This document shows, piece by piece, positions 25,185-33,943 of a DNA stretch of 64,000 bases (the stretch's first letter is position 1; every line of letters begins with the position of its first letter). A program made the position numbers and the translations under genes. This stretch comes from Mariniphaga sp041687255. Lineage in GTDB: Bacteria > Bacteroidota > Bacteroidia > Bacteroidales > Prolixibacteraceae. The stretch is from the NCBI GenBank assembly GCA_041687255.1, contig JAWLCL010000004.1:186001-250000 (forward strand), given 5' to 3'. The notes below the pieces were generated by a model. It had not been told where the DNA came from. It saw nothing but the letters and a program-made list of their open reading frames with translations, and searched no databases.

Positions 25185-27602
25185 TTATAAAGGAATATTT
25201 ATGCCCAGCACAACATTTCTTCCCGGTGCAGGAACATTTATCAGGCGGTAATAACTGGTATGATTGAAATATTTATTATTCAGAAAGTTTTGCACTTGCA
25301 GTGTAAGTGTAACCGGATGGTTTTTAATATTCAACCCGGTTCCTGCCGAGAAGTCTAATACTGTATGTCCCGGTGTTTTTTCCTCGGGAGGAACAATTCG
25401 GTTTTGTGCTGCCACAATTTTTACATCCAGTGAGGCATAGGTGTTTTGTAAAAAAACAGTTCTTTGCGGCAGGTATTTCAGGTTGAACAATGCCGAGGCA
25501 GGAGGAGAGAAAGGGAGGGTAAAACCTTTTTTGCTGCCCGACAGCTGTTCCGACCAGATGTAGTTAACAATTATACCTGTGTTCAGCTGCGGAATAATGT
25601 CGTAATGAGAATGCACCTCGCCACCAAATCTTATTACCTTGCTATGGGTGTAGTTGAATACCTGGTTTCCGTTTCCATAAAGCCGGTCGTGCTCAAATCC
25701 CGGATTAAGGTAAATATAGTTTGGAAAGTAATTGGCAAAGGGGGTAACTCCAATTGCAAAGCGGCGTGTATGGAGTTCCAGCCCGGCATCCAGCTGGTAT
25801 GAAATTTCAGGGGCTAGATCAGGGTTTCCTTTTTCATAGCTGAAGCGATGATAGTTCACGCCATTTGCTGCCAATTCTTTTGCAATGGGCATGCGAAAGC
25901 TTTTTCCAGCATTTATTTTAGCTGAAAAATGTTCGGTGTTGAAATTATATCCCACGCTCCAGGTAATGTTTTGGAATTTTCGCTCAAGCGCCGGGGCACG
26001 CTGCAGCATACTGTCGACAGTTCCTTCGCCGGTTGCCACGGGTGTGGGATACCAGTCGGAATAGCTTTTGGTACTTAATCTTCCCTGGTCGTAACGGATT
26101 CCTGCCAGCAGGCGGCCCGTTTCCGAAAGTTTATGCCTCCACAGTATGTAGGCACCGGTATTCAGTTGTTTAAAAGCCGGAATAATGAAGCCTCTCCCAT
26201 CAATTTCGTTGTCATGGTTTGTGGCATTTATTCCGGATATAATTTCAGAAGCCGGAGTAATATTGTAACCGGCGGTGACATTTACTGATTTTACCGATTT
26301 AATGAACTGCCGCTCCAGTTCCGGGGGGAATCCCAATCCGGCAGGAATATTGGCCGGCATATAGCCGTGGCGGGTATATTGACTCCATTCCCGGCGGTTG
26401 TTGAGCTGAAAGCCCAATTCGGAACGTACATAAAACAAAGGTTTTTGAACCGCAAATCTGCCCATGACTTTAAAATGGTTTACCTCCTGGAAAGGCATGT
26501 GGATGTCACGGTCCGATGCATCGTGCAGTGATGTATCCACTCTCCTGGGTTCCAGTCCGTGAGTATTGGCAAAGAAACCTTGCTTTGTAAATACATTGCT
26601 GATAAATAATCGGGCTGAAGTACCATTATTTTGGAAGCCTGCTGAGAAGTGCAGGTTTTGTTCGCGGCCTGCCGTGTTTCGCAACCGGTTTTTATAGAGT
26701 GGCGCCCGGTATGAGTATATATCAATGCTGTCGGTGGGCACGCGGTAATCGGCATAATTGAGCAAGGTGCCGCGAAAGGTAAAGAATAGCTTGTCATGGC
26801 GCCCGAAAACCTGGGCGGAGGTGCCTGCAAGGTTGTTGTTCGATTTGGCAATTAAATCAATGTTTCCTCCCCACGATTCTTTTTGAGGAGTTTCTACCTG
26901 CTTCAAATCAATTACTCCTCCTATGGCATCCGAGCCATACATTAATGATGAGGGGCCTTTAATAACTTCAATTCGGTCGAATGCAAACTGGTCAACTTCC
27001 AGTCCGTGATCGGCACCCCATTCCTGCGCTTCGTGTTTGATGCCATTTTCAATTACCACCACCCGGTTGAAACCCAGACCCCGGATAACCGGCTTCGATT
27101 GCCCGGTGCCTATTTCCATAGCGCTTATGCCCGGTAATCTTTCAAGCGATTGCATCAGGCTGCCTCCCATATGCTGCTTCAGGAAATCGTCGTTTACAAC
27201 CTCCACATTCAGCGACTCTTCTTTATTTCGTTGTTCGGCATAATTATCCAAAACCATTACTTCCTGCAGGGTTTGAATCTTTTCTTTTAATGCGATATTT
27301 ATTTCCCGGTTTTCGCTTAGAACAACAGTTTCCCTGAATGGCTGAAATCCTATAAAAGAAACTTCAACCACATGTTCTCCCTTTGAAAGGTTCCTGAACA
27401 CAAATACACCATTGGCACCGGTAATCATCCCCCTGTTTCCGGGTGATAAACGAACAGAAGCGCCCGGCAGTGGTTTTCCCCGGGTGTCGGTTACCGTTCC
27501 TGAAAGAGCTACCGGTTCCTGGCCACTTAAGGTAAGTACTAACCCTAGCCCGGGAAGTAAAAATAATATCGCCCTGATGAAGAGCTTATTTTTTAATGAC
27601 AT
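25185..27602 (-). CDS. TonB-dependent outer-membrane receptor, probable metal uptake
   Basis: The roughly 805-residue product has a signal peptide, a carboxypeptidase-like regulatory domain (G-T-V-T-D-T-R-G-K-P-L-P-G-A-S-V), a plug domain (S-K-P-V-I-R-G-L-G, I-K-G-P-S-S-L-M-Y-G-S-D-A-I-G-G-V) and a barrel ending in an aromatic-rich strand. The plug wording V-I-E-N-G-I-K-H-E-A-Q-E-W-G-A-D-H-G-L resembles the ZnuD/OprC type of metal receptors. It is not paired with a SusD gene, which argues against a glycan role. Its start overlaps the end of the Fur-family gene; ATG codons at 27611 and 27602 are both possible. A zinc or copper substrate is inferred from context. Confidence 0.8.
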   Translation of the reverse strand: MSLKNKLFIRAILFLLPGLGLVLTLSGQEPVALSGTVTDTRGKPLPGASVRLSPGNRGMITGANGVFVFRNLSKGEHVVEVSFIGFQPFRETVVLSENREINIALKEKIQTLQEVMVLDNYAEQRNKEESLNVEVVNDDFLKQHMGGSLMQSLERLPGISAMEIGTGQSKPVIRGLGFNRVVVIENGIKHEAQEWGADHGLEVDQFAFDRIEVIKGPSSLMYGSDAIGGVIDLKQVETPQKESWGGNIDLIAKSNNNLAGTSAQVFGRHDKLFFTFRGTLLNYADYRVPTDSIDIYSYRAPLYKNRLRNTAGREQNLHFSAGFQNNGTSARLFISNVFTKQGFFANTHGLEPRRVDTSLHDASDRDIHMPFQEVNHFKVMGRFAVQKPLFYVRSELGFQLNNRREWSQYTRHGYMPANIPAGLGFPPELERQFIKSVKSVNVTAGYNITPASEIISGINATNHDNEIDGRGFIIPAFKQLNTGAYILWRHKLSETGRLLAGIRYDQGRLSTKSYSDWYPTPVATGEGTVDSMLQRAPALERKFQNITWSVGYNFNTEHFSAKINAGKSFRMPIAKELAANGVNYHRFSYEKGNPDLAPEISYQLDAGLELHTRRFAIGVTPFANYFPNYIYLNPGFEHDRLYGNGNQVFNYTHSKVIRFGGEVHSHYDIIPQLNTGIIVNYIWSEQLSGSKKGFTLPFSPPASALFNLKYLPQRTVFLQNTYASLDVKIVAAQNRIVPPEEKTPGHTVLDFSAGTGLNIKNHPVTLTLQVQNFLNNKYFNHTSYYRLINVPAPGRNVVLGINIPL

Positions 27603-27991
27603 TGCGAGCATAATCCTTTAATGATTATTTCTGTTTCCTGCACCAGGTAACCCTCGGGTATTCCCGGTAACTTTAACGGAACCGGTTCAAGACATTCTAA
27701 AGCGTTACATGAGCTGCAATAGAAATGTGCATGATTTATTGTATTGCCTGCTGATTTTCCTAAAGCGTATTTTATAAGCTGGTTATCCACAACAATTTTA
27801 TGCAGAATATTATTATCAAGCAATGTTTTAAACGAGCGGTAGAAGGTGGTCCGGTCGAAGTTTTCCGTTAGCCTGCCCCTTATTTCATTTTCTGATAACG
27901 GGTGTCCGGCCTCAGAAATAACCTCAAGAATACCTTCGCGGCATCCGGTCCGTTTCAGCTTGTGCTGGTGTAATATTTTATCCGGTTCCAT
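27593..27991 (-). CDS. Fur-family metal-responsive transcriptional repressor
   Basis: The 132-residue product has a winged-helix N-terminus (R-T-G-C-R-E-G-I-L-E-V-I, then F-D-R-T-T-F-Y-R-S-F-K-T-L) and a C-terminal dimerisation domain. That domain contains H-A-H-F-Y-C-S-S-C and, near the end, C-S-Q-C, the two CxxC pairs that hold structural zinc. Whether it is Fur, Zur or PerR cannot be read directly. The overlapping TonB receptor and His-rich lipoprotein suggest Zur. The frame extends upstream to 28069, but the ATG at 27991 gives the family N-terminus. A 7-1-7 palindrome lies 38 bases upstream. Confidence 0.85.
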   Translation of the reverse strand: MEPDKILHQHKLKRTGCREGILEVISEAGHPLSENEIRGRLTENFDRTTFYRSFKTLLDNNILHKIVVDNQLIKYALGKSAGNTINHAHFYCSSCNALECLEPVPLKLPGIPEGYLVQETEIIIKGLCSQCH

Positions 27992-28028
27992 ATTGTTTTT
28001 GATTTTACTTGTGCAATAACATTTCAAA

Positions 28029-28043
28029 TGCAACAATGTTGCA
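28029..28043. promoter_or_regulatory. 7-1-7 palindrome, candidate Fur-family operator
   Basis: TGCAACA-A-TGTTGCA is a perfect 15-base palindrome with the 7-1-7 layout of Fur-superfamily boxes. It lies 38 bases before the ATG of the Fur-family gene. Further half-sites are at 28012-28018 (TGCAATA, 17 bases away) and 28062-28068 (GGTTGCA). It probably mediates autoregulation of the fur-TonB receptor-lipoprotein unit. Confidence 0.6.
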
Positions 28044-28093
28044 AATAAAACTAAAATTATTGGTTGCAAAAGGAGTGGAAGCCGGTTTTAAAA

Positions 28094-29092
28094 TTATCGT
28101 TTTGATTCAGCAGACGGTCGGGTGTTATATACATCCTGCCATTCAAAACTCTCAGATTTAAGCAACCCGCCAAGTATTTCCCGGCGCTTGAAAAGCACCG
28201 GATCGTTGATGTAAGAGCTGCTGATTATTTCCCAGCCGGGTAATTTATGAACATCGGGACCTGCCTCTTTTTCCAGGTTACGTGAAAAGTTTTCTTCGAT
28301 ATGGTTCAGGAAATAGGTAAGGGATGACCTGATGGATGTCAATGCGTTTTTCATTTTTTCCCCTTCCTTGCTGTTTAGAAGAATACTCAACGCTTCATCG
28401 AGTGTTACCAGATTCAGGCTTAGTGAGCCGGGAATCTGGCTGTTGGCGTAGTTATGAAGCACCGGGTATGCCTGCAGGTTTATCGAATGACGTTCGACTT
28501 TTTCCTGGAGCGATGCAAGGTTCATTCGTGACAATGTGATGTCCTGGTTTAACAGGCGGTATACCATTTCTTCCGGATTTTTACCCAGGTTGCGGATGGC
28601 AAGTGCCAGCGAACGTTTATGAATAACTGCCGACGAAACTGAAATGAGGTAGGTCATGGACGTGGTAAAAAAGATAAAGCCAAAGAAAGAAAAGATACTG
28701 GTCAGCATTTCAAAAATCGGAGTTGTGGGAGAGAAATTTCCAAGACCAAGGGTGGAAAGGGTATAGCCTGTATAATAGAGTCTTTCCCAGTTATTGGCCA
28801 TTCGGCCTTTATCGTTTACAATGCCGCCCGGATCGCTGGTGAAAACCAGGTAGAGACCTATCCAGATAAGCAGCACCCATACCAGCAAGACCGACAGGTT
28901 AATTGCCATGCCACTCAGTTTGTATGCGCTTCTTCCAAAAAGTTTTACGCAAAGCTGAAGACTTTTATGGCTGATAAAGGTTATAAAACGGGTGATAAAA
29001 GCAGCTCCGCCTCCCGAAAGGGTGGTGAAAAAAAAGTCATACATGGTAAGAAGGAGCAAAAGAATGCCTATAATTAAATATAATTCTGTCAT
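28094..29092 (-). CDS. Two-helix ion channel (potassium-channel-like) with unusual filter
   Basis: The 332-residue product has an N-terminal membrane region, a second hydrophobic helix (about 64-84), a pore loop and a further helix (about 130-150), and then a soluble domain of about 180 residues rich in charged helices. The pore loop reads Y-T-L-S-T114-L-G116-L-G118-N119-F, in the place of the canonical T-V-G-Y-G-D of potassium channels. The C-terminal domain is not an RCK/TrkA nucleotide domain that I can recognise. It starts 17 bases after the stop of the multicopper oxidase gene, so both are likely on one transcript. Confidence 0.75.
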   Translation of the reverse strand: MTELYLIIGILLLLLTMYDFFFTTLSGGGAAFITRFITFISHKSLQLCVKLFGRSAYKLSGMAINLSVLLVWVLLIWIGLYLVFTSDPGGIVNDKGRMANNWERLYYTGYTLSTLGLGNFSPTTPIFEMLTSIFSFFGFIFFTTSMTYLISVSSAVIHKRSLALAIRNLGKNPEEMVYRLLNQDITLSRMNLASLQEKVERHSINLQAYPVLHNYANSQIPGSLSLNLVTLDEALSILLNSKEGEKMKNALTSIRSSLTYFLNHIEENFSRNLEKEAGPDVHKLPGWEIISSSYINDPVLFKRREILGGLLKSESFEWQDVYNTRPSAESKR

Positions 29093-29109
29093 ACAATTTT
29101 GTTTTATAA

Positions 29110-31503
29110 TTAAAACCTAAACGATAACCCTCCTCCTGCACCGAAACGATTATCGTAACCTGCCATTATCGAAAAGTTCTTCGAGAGAAAATATTCCATA
29201 CCTGCACTCCATGTAATTTCATGATTGTATCCATTCTCTTCATTCTGATTCTCATCCGAGGAACCGGTATCTGAAAGTCCGAAATCGGCCTGGTATTCAA
29301 ACCCGCCAAAAACTGCCAACCTGCGGAAAACCAGGATTTCCTTTTCGATTTCAAACTGTGGCCGCAATTTGTGATCGATATGAATTCCAGCATGAAACAG
29401 GAAAGGCATCAGGTACCTTAATCCTGCAATGGCAGTTACTTCTGTTTCTTCAAAGCTGCCGGTCCGTTCATTTTCAATATTTGCCCCTGCAAATACCGAA
29501 ATAAAATCCGTCAGGTACCTGCCGTAGGTCAGTTCACCTTCGAATATGGTATTCCACCCAAATTCGGCCGACAGCATGAACTGATTTCGTATGTTTGATG
29601 TAACCAGGTTTAATCCGGCCATATGTGATGCAACATCAGCTGTTCCCCATGAGAAAAAATGATTACTGGTGTTGGTCAGAATCTTTGCAGGATATTCTTC
29701 CAATCGTTCGTCACGTGGTGTCCCGTAGCTGAAAACCCTGGCCATTCCTGCATCCATATGGTAAAGGATATGACAGTGGAAGAACCAGTCGCCGTATTCA
29801 TTGGCATCAAATTCAAGGGTTACCTTTTGCATGGGCGCAACATTTACCGTATGTTTCAGTGGTGAGTACTCGCCGTTTTCATTTATAACCCTGAAAAAAT
29901 GCCCGTGCAGGTGCATGGGATGGTGCATCATAGTGAGATTATTTAACGTAATCCGGACGATCTCTCCTTTTTTGATGCGGATATTGTCACCCTCTGAAAG
30001 GGGTACTCCGTTAAAACTCCAGATGTACCGGTTCATGTTTCCGGTAAGGTTCAGCAGGATTTCCCTTACAGGCTTTTTATTTTCAAATGCTGTTTTTTCA
30101 GGTGCTTTAAGATAATCGTAATTAAACTCTGCAAACATTTGCCCGTGTGTCATCTGCTGGTTGGCATCCATTCCTTCTGCCGGCATTTGCTGTTCTTTGT
30201 TGTCAGCCGGTTCATTCTCCATTTCCATTTCATGTCGGGCATGTTTGTTTTCTTCTTTTCCATCTTCCATTTCCACTGGATTTTGGTGCTGATCATGCCG
30301 GTTATCATCGGCATCGGGAGCTTGTTGATGGTGGGGCATTTGTTCCTGGTCTTCCATCTGGGAATGATCGTCGTGCTCCATGTCCATGCCATATTTCTCC
30401 ATCATTTCATGAGGTTTTTCCTCCCCGGGATTGAACTTTGCAGCAGGTGCTCCCATTTTCATGTCCATGGCAGCCATTTCCTTCATCATCTGAATCAGGT
30501 CGGGCCGGGGTAAATCATCGGGTGCATGCAATGTGTTTCCGCTTCCAAGGAATACCGAAGTTTGTCCGGTTCCATCCTGTGCAGTTGCCCTTACCTCCAG
30601 TTTCCCGTCATCGGGAATCTCGACAATAAAATCATAAGTTTCGGCAACAGCAATAAATGTTTTTTCTCTGCGTACCGGCTCTACTAAAGGGCCATCTGCT
30701 GCTACAAGCAGGGGAGGCCCGCCTCCGAAGGTAAGCCAGAACTGAGTAGAGGCAGCGGCATTAATTATCCGCAGACGGATTTTTTCTCCGGCAGCGAAAT
30801 CGGGATATTCAGCTTCCACCTGGCCGTTGGCTATAAAATGAGGGTAATATACATCGGATATATCGGCACCTTCCATCCGTTGCCGCCAGAAATTTAGCTG
30901 TGCTCCCAGTGCTCCCCGTGAGATTACTTCTGCCAGCGGAGCTACCGTGCCTTTTTTTATGTTGTACCATTCAAGCCCTCTTTTTAAGGTTCGTAAAATA
31001 TTTTTAGGCTTTTCATAGGTCCAGTCGCCAAAAACGATTACTAAATCCCGGTCGTATTCAAGGTTTTCTTCTTCTGATTCAATTGCAATGGAGCCGTAGA
31101 TGCCACGCTGTTCCTGCAGTGCAGTATGCGAATGATACCAATAGGTTCCGGAATGTGTTATCGGGAATTCGTATTTAAAGGTTGTGCCGGGTTCAACAGG
31201 TGGTGTTGTGAGGTAGGGCACACCATCAAAGAAATTTGGAAGCAGAATTCCATGCCAATGAATGGAAGTTTCCACATCCATATTATTTTGGACATAAATT
31301 ACAGCATAATCTCCCACTTTGAAGCGGAGGGTAGGACCAGGAATACTTCCATTAATAGTCATTCCCATAATTTCCTGCTCTCCGATCTTAACCATTTTTT
31401 CCTCCACAGTAATTTTATAGGTTATGGTATCGGGTTGTGCCATAATTTTGACAGAACCAATCAGGAATTGAATCAACAGGAACATTCCGGTAAAAGAATT
31501 CAT
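29110..31503 (-). CDS. Multicopper oxidase (CopA/PcoA-like) fused to an outer-membrane barrel (CopB-like)
   Basis: The 797-residue product has a signal peptide and three cupredoxin domains with complete copper ligands: H82-W-H84, H124-S-H126, H528-P-M-H531-L-H533 and H576-C577-H578 with H582 and M587. A Met/His/Asp-rich linker at about 339-456 (many M, H, D and E) interrupts the third-domain region; such linkers bind copper in CopA/PcoA. After the oxidase, residues about 610-797 are amphipathic beta strands ending in S-F-R-F, as in outer-membrane barrels of the CopB type. A single protein thus combines a periplasmic Cu(I) oxidase with a membrane barrel. It is co-directional with the ion channel gene. 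Confidence 0.85.
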   Translation of the reverse strand: MNSFTGMFLLIQFLIGSVKIMAQPDTITYKITVEEKMVKIGEQEIMGMTINGSIPGPTLRFKVGDYAVIYVQNNMDVETSIHWHGILLPNFFDGVPYLTTPPVEPGTTFKYEFPITHSGTYWYHSHTALQEQRGIYGSIAIESEEENLEYDRDLVIVFGDWTYEKPKNILRTLKRGLEWYNIKKGTVAPLAEVISRGALGAQLNFWRQRMEGADISDVYYPHFIANGQVEAEYPDFAAGEKIRLRIINAAASTQFWLTFGGGPPLLVAADGPLVEPVRREKTFIAVAETYDFIVEIPDDGKLEVRATAQDGTGQTSVFLGSGNTLHAPDDLPRPDLIQMMKEMAAMDMKMGAPAAKFNPGEEKPHEMMEKYGMDMEHDDHSQMEDQEQMPHHQQAPDADDNRHDQHQNPVEMEDGKEENKHARHEMEMENEPADNKEQQMPAEGMDANQQMTHGQMFAEFNYDYLKAPEKTAFENKKPVREILLNLTGNMNRYIWSFNGVPLSEGDNIRIKKGEIVRITLNNLTMMHHPMHLHGHFFRVINENGEYSPLKHTVNVAPMQKVTLEFDANEYGDWFFHCHILYHMDAGMARVFSYGTPRDERLEEYPAKILTNTSNHFFSWGTADVASHMAGLNLVTSNIRNQFMLSAEFGWNTIFEGELTYGRYLTDFISVFAGANIENERTGSFEETEVTAIAGLRYLMPFLFHAGIHIDHKLRPQFEIEKEILVFRRLAVFGGFEYQADFGLSDTGSSDENQNEENGYNHEITWSAGMEYFLSKNFSIMAGYDNRFGAGGGLSFRF

Positions 31504-31665
31504 ATATGATGCTTTGTGGGTTGCTTTTTAAAATTTAACAGCGGGTAGTTCTATTTGTTTACCTTATAGCTGCAGGAAAGAAGAAACAAGATTATGATTC
31601 TTTTTGTATTTGCAGAACTTTGAATAGTTTTACCAGAATGAGCTTATATATATTTCTGCTGAAGC

Positions 31666-31673
31666 TATATTTG
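31666..31673 (+). promoter_or_regulatory. Bacteroidota -7 box of the DUF4130 gene
   Basis: TATATTTG matches TAnnTTTG and ends four bases before the ATG at 31678, exactly the spacing seen at uvrB. The predicted transcript would be leaderless. Confidence 0.55.
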
Positions 31674-31677
31674 CACT

Positions 31678-32442
31678 ATGCTGGTATTTGTTTACGATGG
31701 ATCATTTGAAGGTTTGCTTACCTGTATATTTGAAGGATATAACCGGAAAAGTTTTCCCGAGGGCATTCATGCACATGGAAAACAACTGCAGGATATGTTT
31801 TCCGAAACTGTTAGCGTGGAATCGGATTCAGGGAAGGCTAATCGGGTATGGAAAGGAATTCAGCAAAAGCTTACGGTAAAAAACAGGCAGCTGCTGTATT
31901 ATGCTTTCCTGTCGGAAGCAGAAGGCATGGAAATGAATATTCTTCGATTTGTACAAAGGCTTTTTACTGAAAAGGTAACTATTGAAACCGACTTTGGCGA
32001 TCAGGATGTACTGGAGGTGGTTCAGAATGCCCGCAAAGTAAAAAAGGAAGCCATGCGCATGATGCAGTTTGTTCGTTTTCAGCAAACAAAAGATGGCCTG
32101 TTCTTTTGCGGGATAGAACCACTTTATGATGTGCTGCCTTTGGTGCTTGAACATTTTCGCAAGCGTTTTGCCGATCAGAAGTGGCTGCTTTACGATTTAA
32201 AACGGAATTACGGGGCTTTCTACGATAAAATGAATGTGGAAGAGGTGGAGCTTTCAAGCTCCGAGATTAACCGGCAAACGGGGCAGGTAAATGAAAATGT
32301 TCTCAACGAAGGTGATGCCTTTTATCAAACGCTCTGGAAATCATATTTCAAAAACATCAGCATCAGTGAACGTAAGAACCTGCGATTGCAGCGCCAGCAT
32401 ATGCCCCGGAGGTTCTGGAAATACCTTACCGAAAAGCAGTGA
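31678..32442 (+). CDS. DUF4130 (TIGR03915-type) probable DNA-metabolism protein
   Basis: The 254-residue product matches the family by its start (L-V-F-V-Y-D-G-S-F-E-G-L-L), a central V-Q-N-A-R-K-V-K-K-E-A-M-R-M-M-Q-F-V-R-F, and its end (R-Q-H-M-P-R-R-F-W-K-Y-L-T-E). Members are usually encoded next to the radical SAM protein of TIGR03916, and some are fused to a uracil-DNA-glycosylase-like domain; no such fusion is present here. The usual partner is at 18013-19317. The function is thought to be DNA repair or modification but is not established. Confidence 0.85.
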   Translation: MLVFVYDGSFEGLLTCIFEGYNRKSFPEGIHAHGKQLQDMFSETVSVESDSGKANRVWKGIQQKLTVKNRQLLYYAFLSEAEGMEMNILRFVQRLFTEKVTIETDFGDQDVLEVVQNARKVKKEAMRMMQFVRFQQTKDGLFFCGIEPLYDVLPLVLEHFRKRFADQKWLLYDLKRNYGAFYDKMNVEEVELSSSEINRQTGQVNENVLNEGDAFYQTLWKSYFKNISISERKNLRLQRQHMPRRFWKYLTEKQ

Positions 32443-32545
32443 AGGATTTGTTCCCAGAGAGGCATTGAATCTTTATGGGCACAATACCTGCTTAATTCCA
32501 ATTCCTGGATGCCCTTTCTATCCGGCTTTTTTTAAAAGAAATAAT

Positions 32546-32580
32546 CCCGGCAGGTTATAAGAATCTGCCGGGTTTAATTT
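32546..32580. terminator. Bidirectional terminator between the DUF4130 gene and uraA
   Basis: CCCGGCAG (32546-32553) and CTGCCGGG (32565-32572) form an eight-pair stem with an 11-base loop. TTTAATTT follows on the plus strand and ATTATTTCTTTT on the minus strand. It separates two convergent genes. Confidence 0.8.
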
Positions 32581-32600
32581 AGATAAGTTGACTGAATGTT

Positions 32601-33803
32601 TTAAATGTCCTTTTTTGTTTGTGGCAGCAAAAGATTCAGAATGATACCCACAAGAGCTGCCAGTCCGATTCCGGCAAGCGAAAAGGTTCCGTATTGAATG
32701 ATTGCGCCGCCGATGCCAACCGTCAGAACAATGGAAACAATCACCTGGTTACGTGTTTCGGCCATATTGGTTTTCGATTCCACCAGCGATTTGATGCCTA
32801 TTGATGCAATCATGCCAAACAGCAACAGCATAATACCTCCCAGCACGGAAGTTGGTATTGTTTTCAGAAATCCGCTTATTTTACCTATAAAGGCAAACAA
32901 TATGGCAGTGATTGCTGCAATGCGAAGCACAAAAGGATTGGTGATTTTTGTAAGGGTAATGGCTCCTGTTACTTCCGAATAGGTAGTATTGGGTACGCCA
33001 CCGAAGCTGCCAGCTACGGCAGTTGCAATACCGTCGCCCAGAAGCGTACGGTGCAATCCAGGCTTCTCGATGAAGTTTTTGTTGCATACTCCTCCAATGG
33101 CATACATGTCGCCCACATGTTCAATTATGGGAGCGATGGCGACAGGAATCATATACAATATAGCCTGCCAGTGCAGTTGTGGCGCTGTAAACTGCGGCAG
33201 CATAATCCAGCCTGCTTCCTGAATGGCAGTGAAATCAACTTTTCCCCATACCACGGCTGCCAGGTAACCAACAATTATGGCAATGAAAATGGGAATTAGC
33301 TTGGCCATTCCCTTTCCCCATATTACGACTATGACGGCTGTAAGCAGACTGATAACGGCAAGTGCCCAGTCGGTTTTGGCCATATCAACAGCCGCTGAGG
33401 CAAGCGACAACCCGATAATTATAATTACCGGGCCTACTACTACAGGTGGGAAAAGCCGCTCAATGAACCGGATGCCGCGGGCTTTCACAAGGGCCGATAC
33501 TACTCCGTATACAATACCTACCACTATAATACCGGAGAGTGTGCCGGGCCAGCCATAGAGTTTGGTGGCTTCAATAATCGGAGCAATAAAGGCAAAGCTG
33601 CTTCCCAAAAAAACCGGTATTTTGCCACCGGTAATCAGGTGGAAAATCAATGTACCGATGCCGGCGGTGAATAATGCCACCGAAGGGTCTATTCCTACGA
33701 GCAGGGGCACCAACACGGTGGCTCCAAAAGCAACAAATAAAAACTGGACTCCAAGAACAGTGTTTTTTAGGGTTAGCTGGTCACGAAAGGATGATTTGGT
33801 CAT
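32601..33803 (-). CDS. uraA: Uracil permease, NCS2 family
   Basis: The 400-residue product is highly hydrophobic, with about 14 membrane segments in the UraA fold. Family motifs include I-A-P-I-I-E-H-V-G-D (substrate-binding Glu) and G-G-V-P-N-T-T-Y-S-E-V-T-G-A (second Glu region). P-P-V-V-V-G-P-V near residue 120 is another hallmark. The motif wording fits uracil transporters better than xanthine/urate ones. It would import uracil by proton symport and feed pyrimidine salvage. The gene is monocistronic, ended by a bidirectional terminator, and preceded by a 157-base leader with a hairpin. Confidence 0.9.
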   Translation of the reverse strand: MTKSSFRDQLTLKNTVLGVQFLFVAFGATVLVPLLVGIDPSVALFTAGIGTLIFHLITGGKIPVFLGSSFAFIAPIIEATKLYGWPGTLSGIIVVGIVYGVVSALVKARGIRFIERLFPPVVVGPVIIIIGLSLASAAVDMAKTDWALAVISLLTAVIVVIWGKGMAKLIPIFIAIIVGYLAAVVWGKVDFTAIQEAGWIMLPQFTAPQLHWQAILYMIPVAIAPIIEHVGDMYAIGGVCNKNFIEKPGLHRTLLGDGIATAVAGSFGGVPNTTYSEVTGAITLTKITNPFVLRIAAITAILFAFIGKISGFLKTIPTSVLGGIMLLLFGMIASIGIKSLVESKTNMAETRNQVIVSIVLTVGIGGAIIQYGTFSLAGIGLAALVGIILNLLLPQTKKDI

Positions 33804-33883
33804 TGTAAAAGTGTAAAATTAATTGGTGCAAAAGAAATGCTTTCAATTGTTTAATTCAAAAAAAGATGTTAACAAATTATTTA

Positions 33884-33943
33884 CACCTGCAAGAAAAACG
33901 TTAATCTTTTCAAATGCAAAGAAATATGTGCTTTCTGCAGGTG
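33884..33943 (-). promoter_or_regulatory. Leader hairpin upstream of uraA
   Basis: CACCTGCA (33884-33891) and TGCAGGTG (33936-33943) are exact reverse complements, with extra pairing between adjacent A and T runs. The structure lies 80-140 bases before the uraA start. It might be a leader element controlling uraA, but no anti-terminator or T-tract next to it was identified. Confidence 0.35.

Noticed and set aside
30139..30513. Long open frame on the plus strand opposite the Met/His-rich linker of the multicopper oxidase
   Set aside because: It is the complement of low-complexity ATG/CAT/GAT-rich codons and gives a hydrophobic, repetitive translation without any motif.
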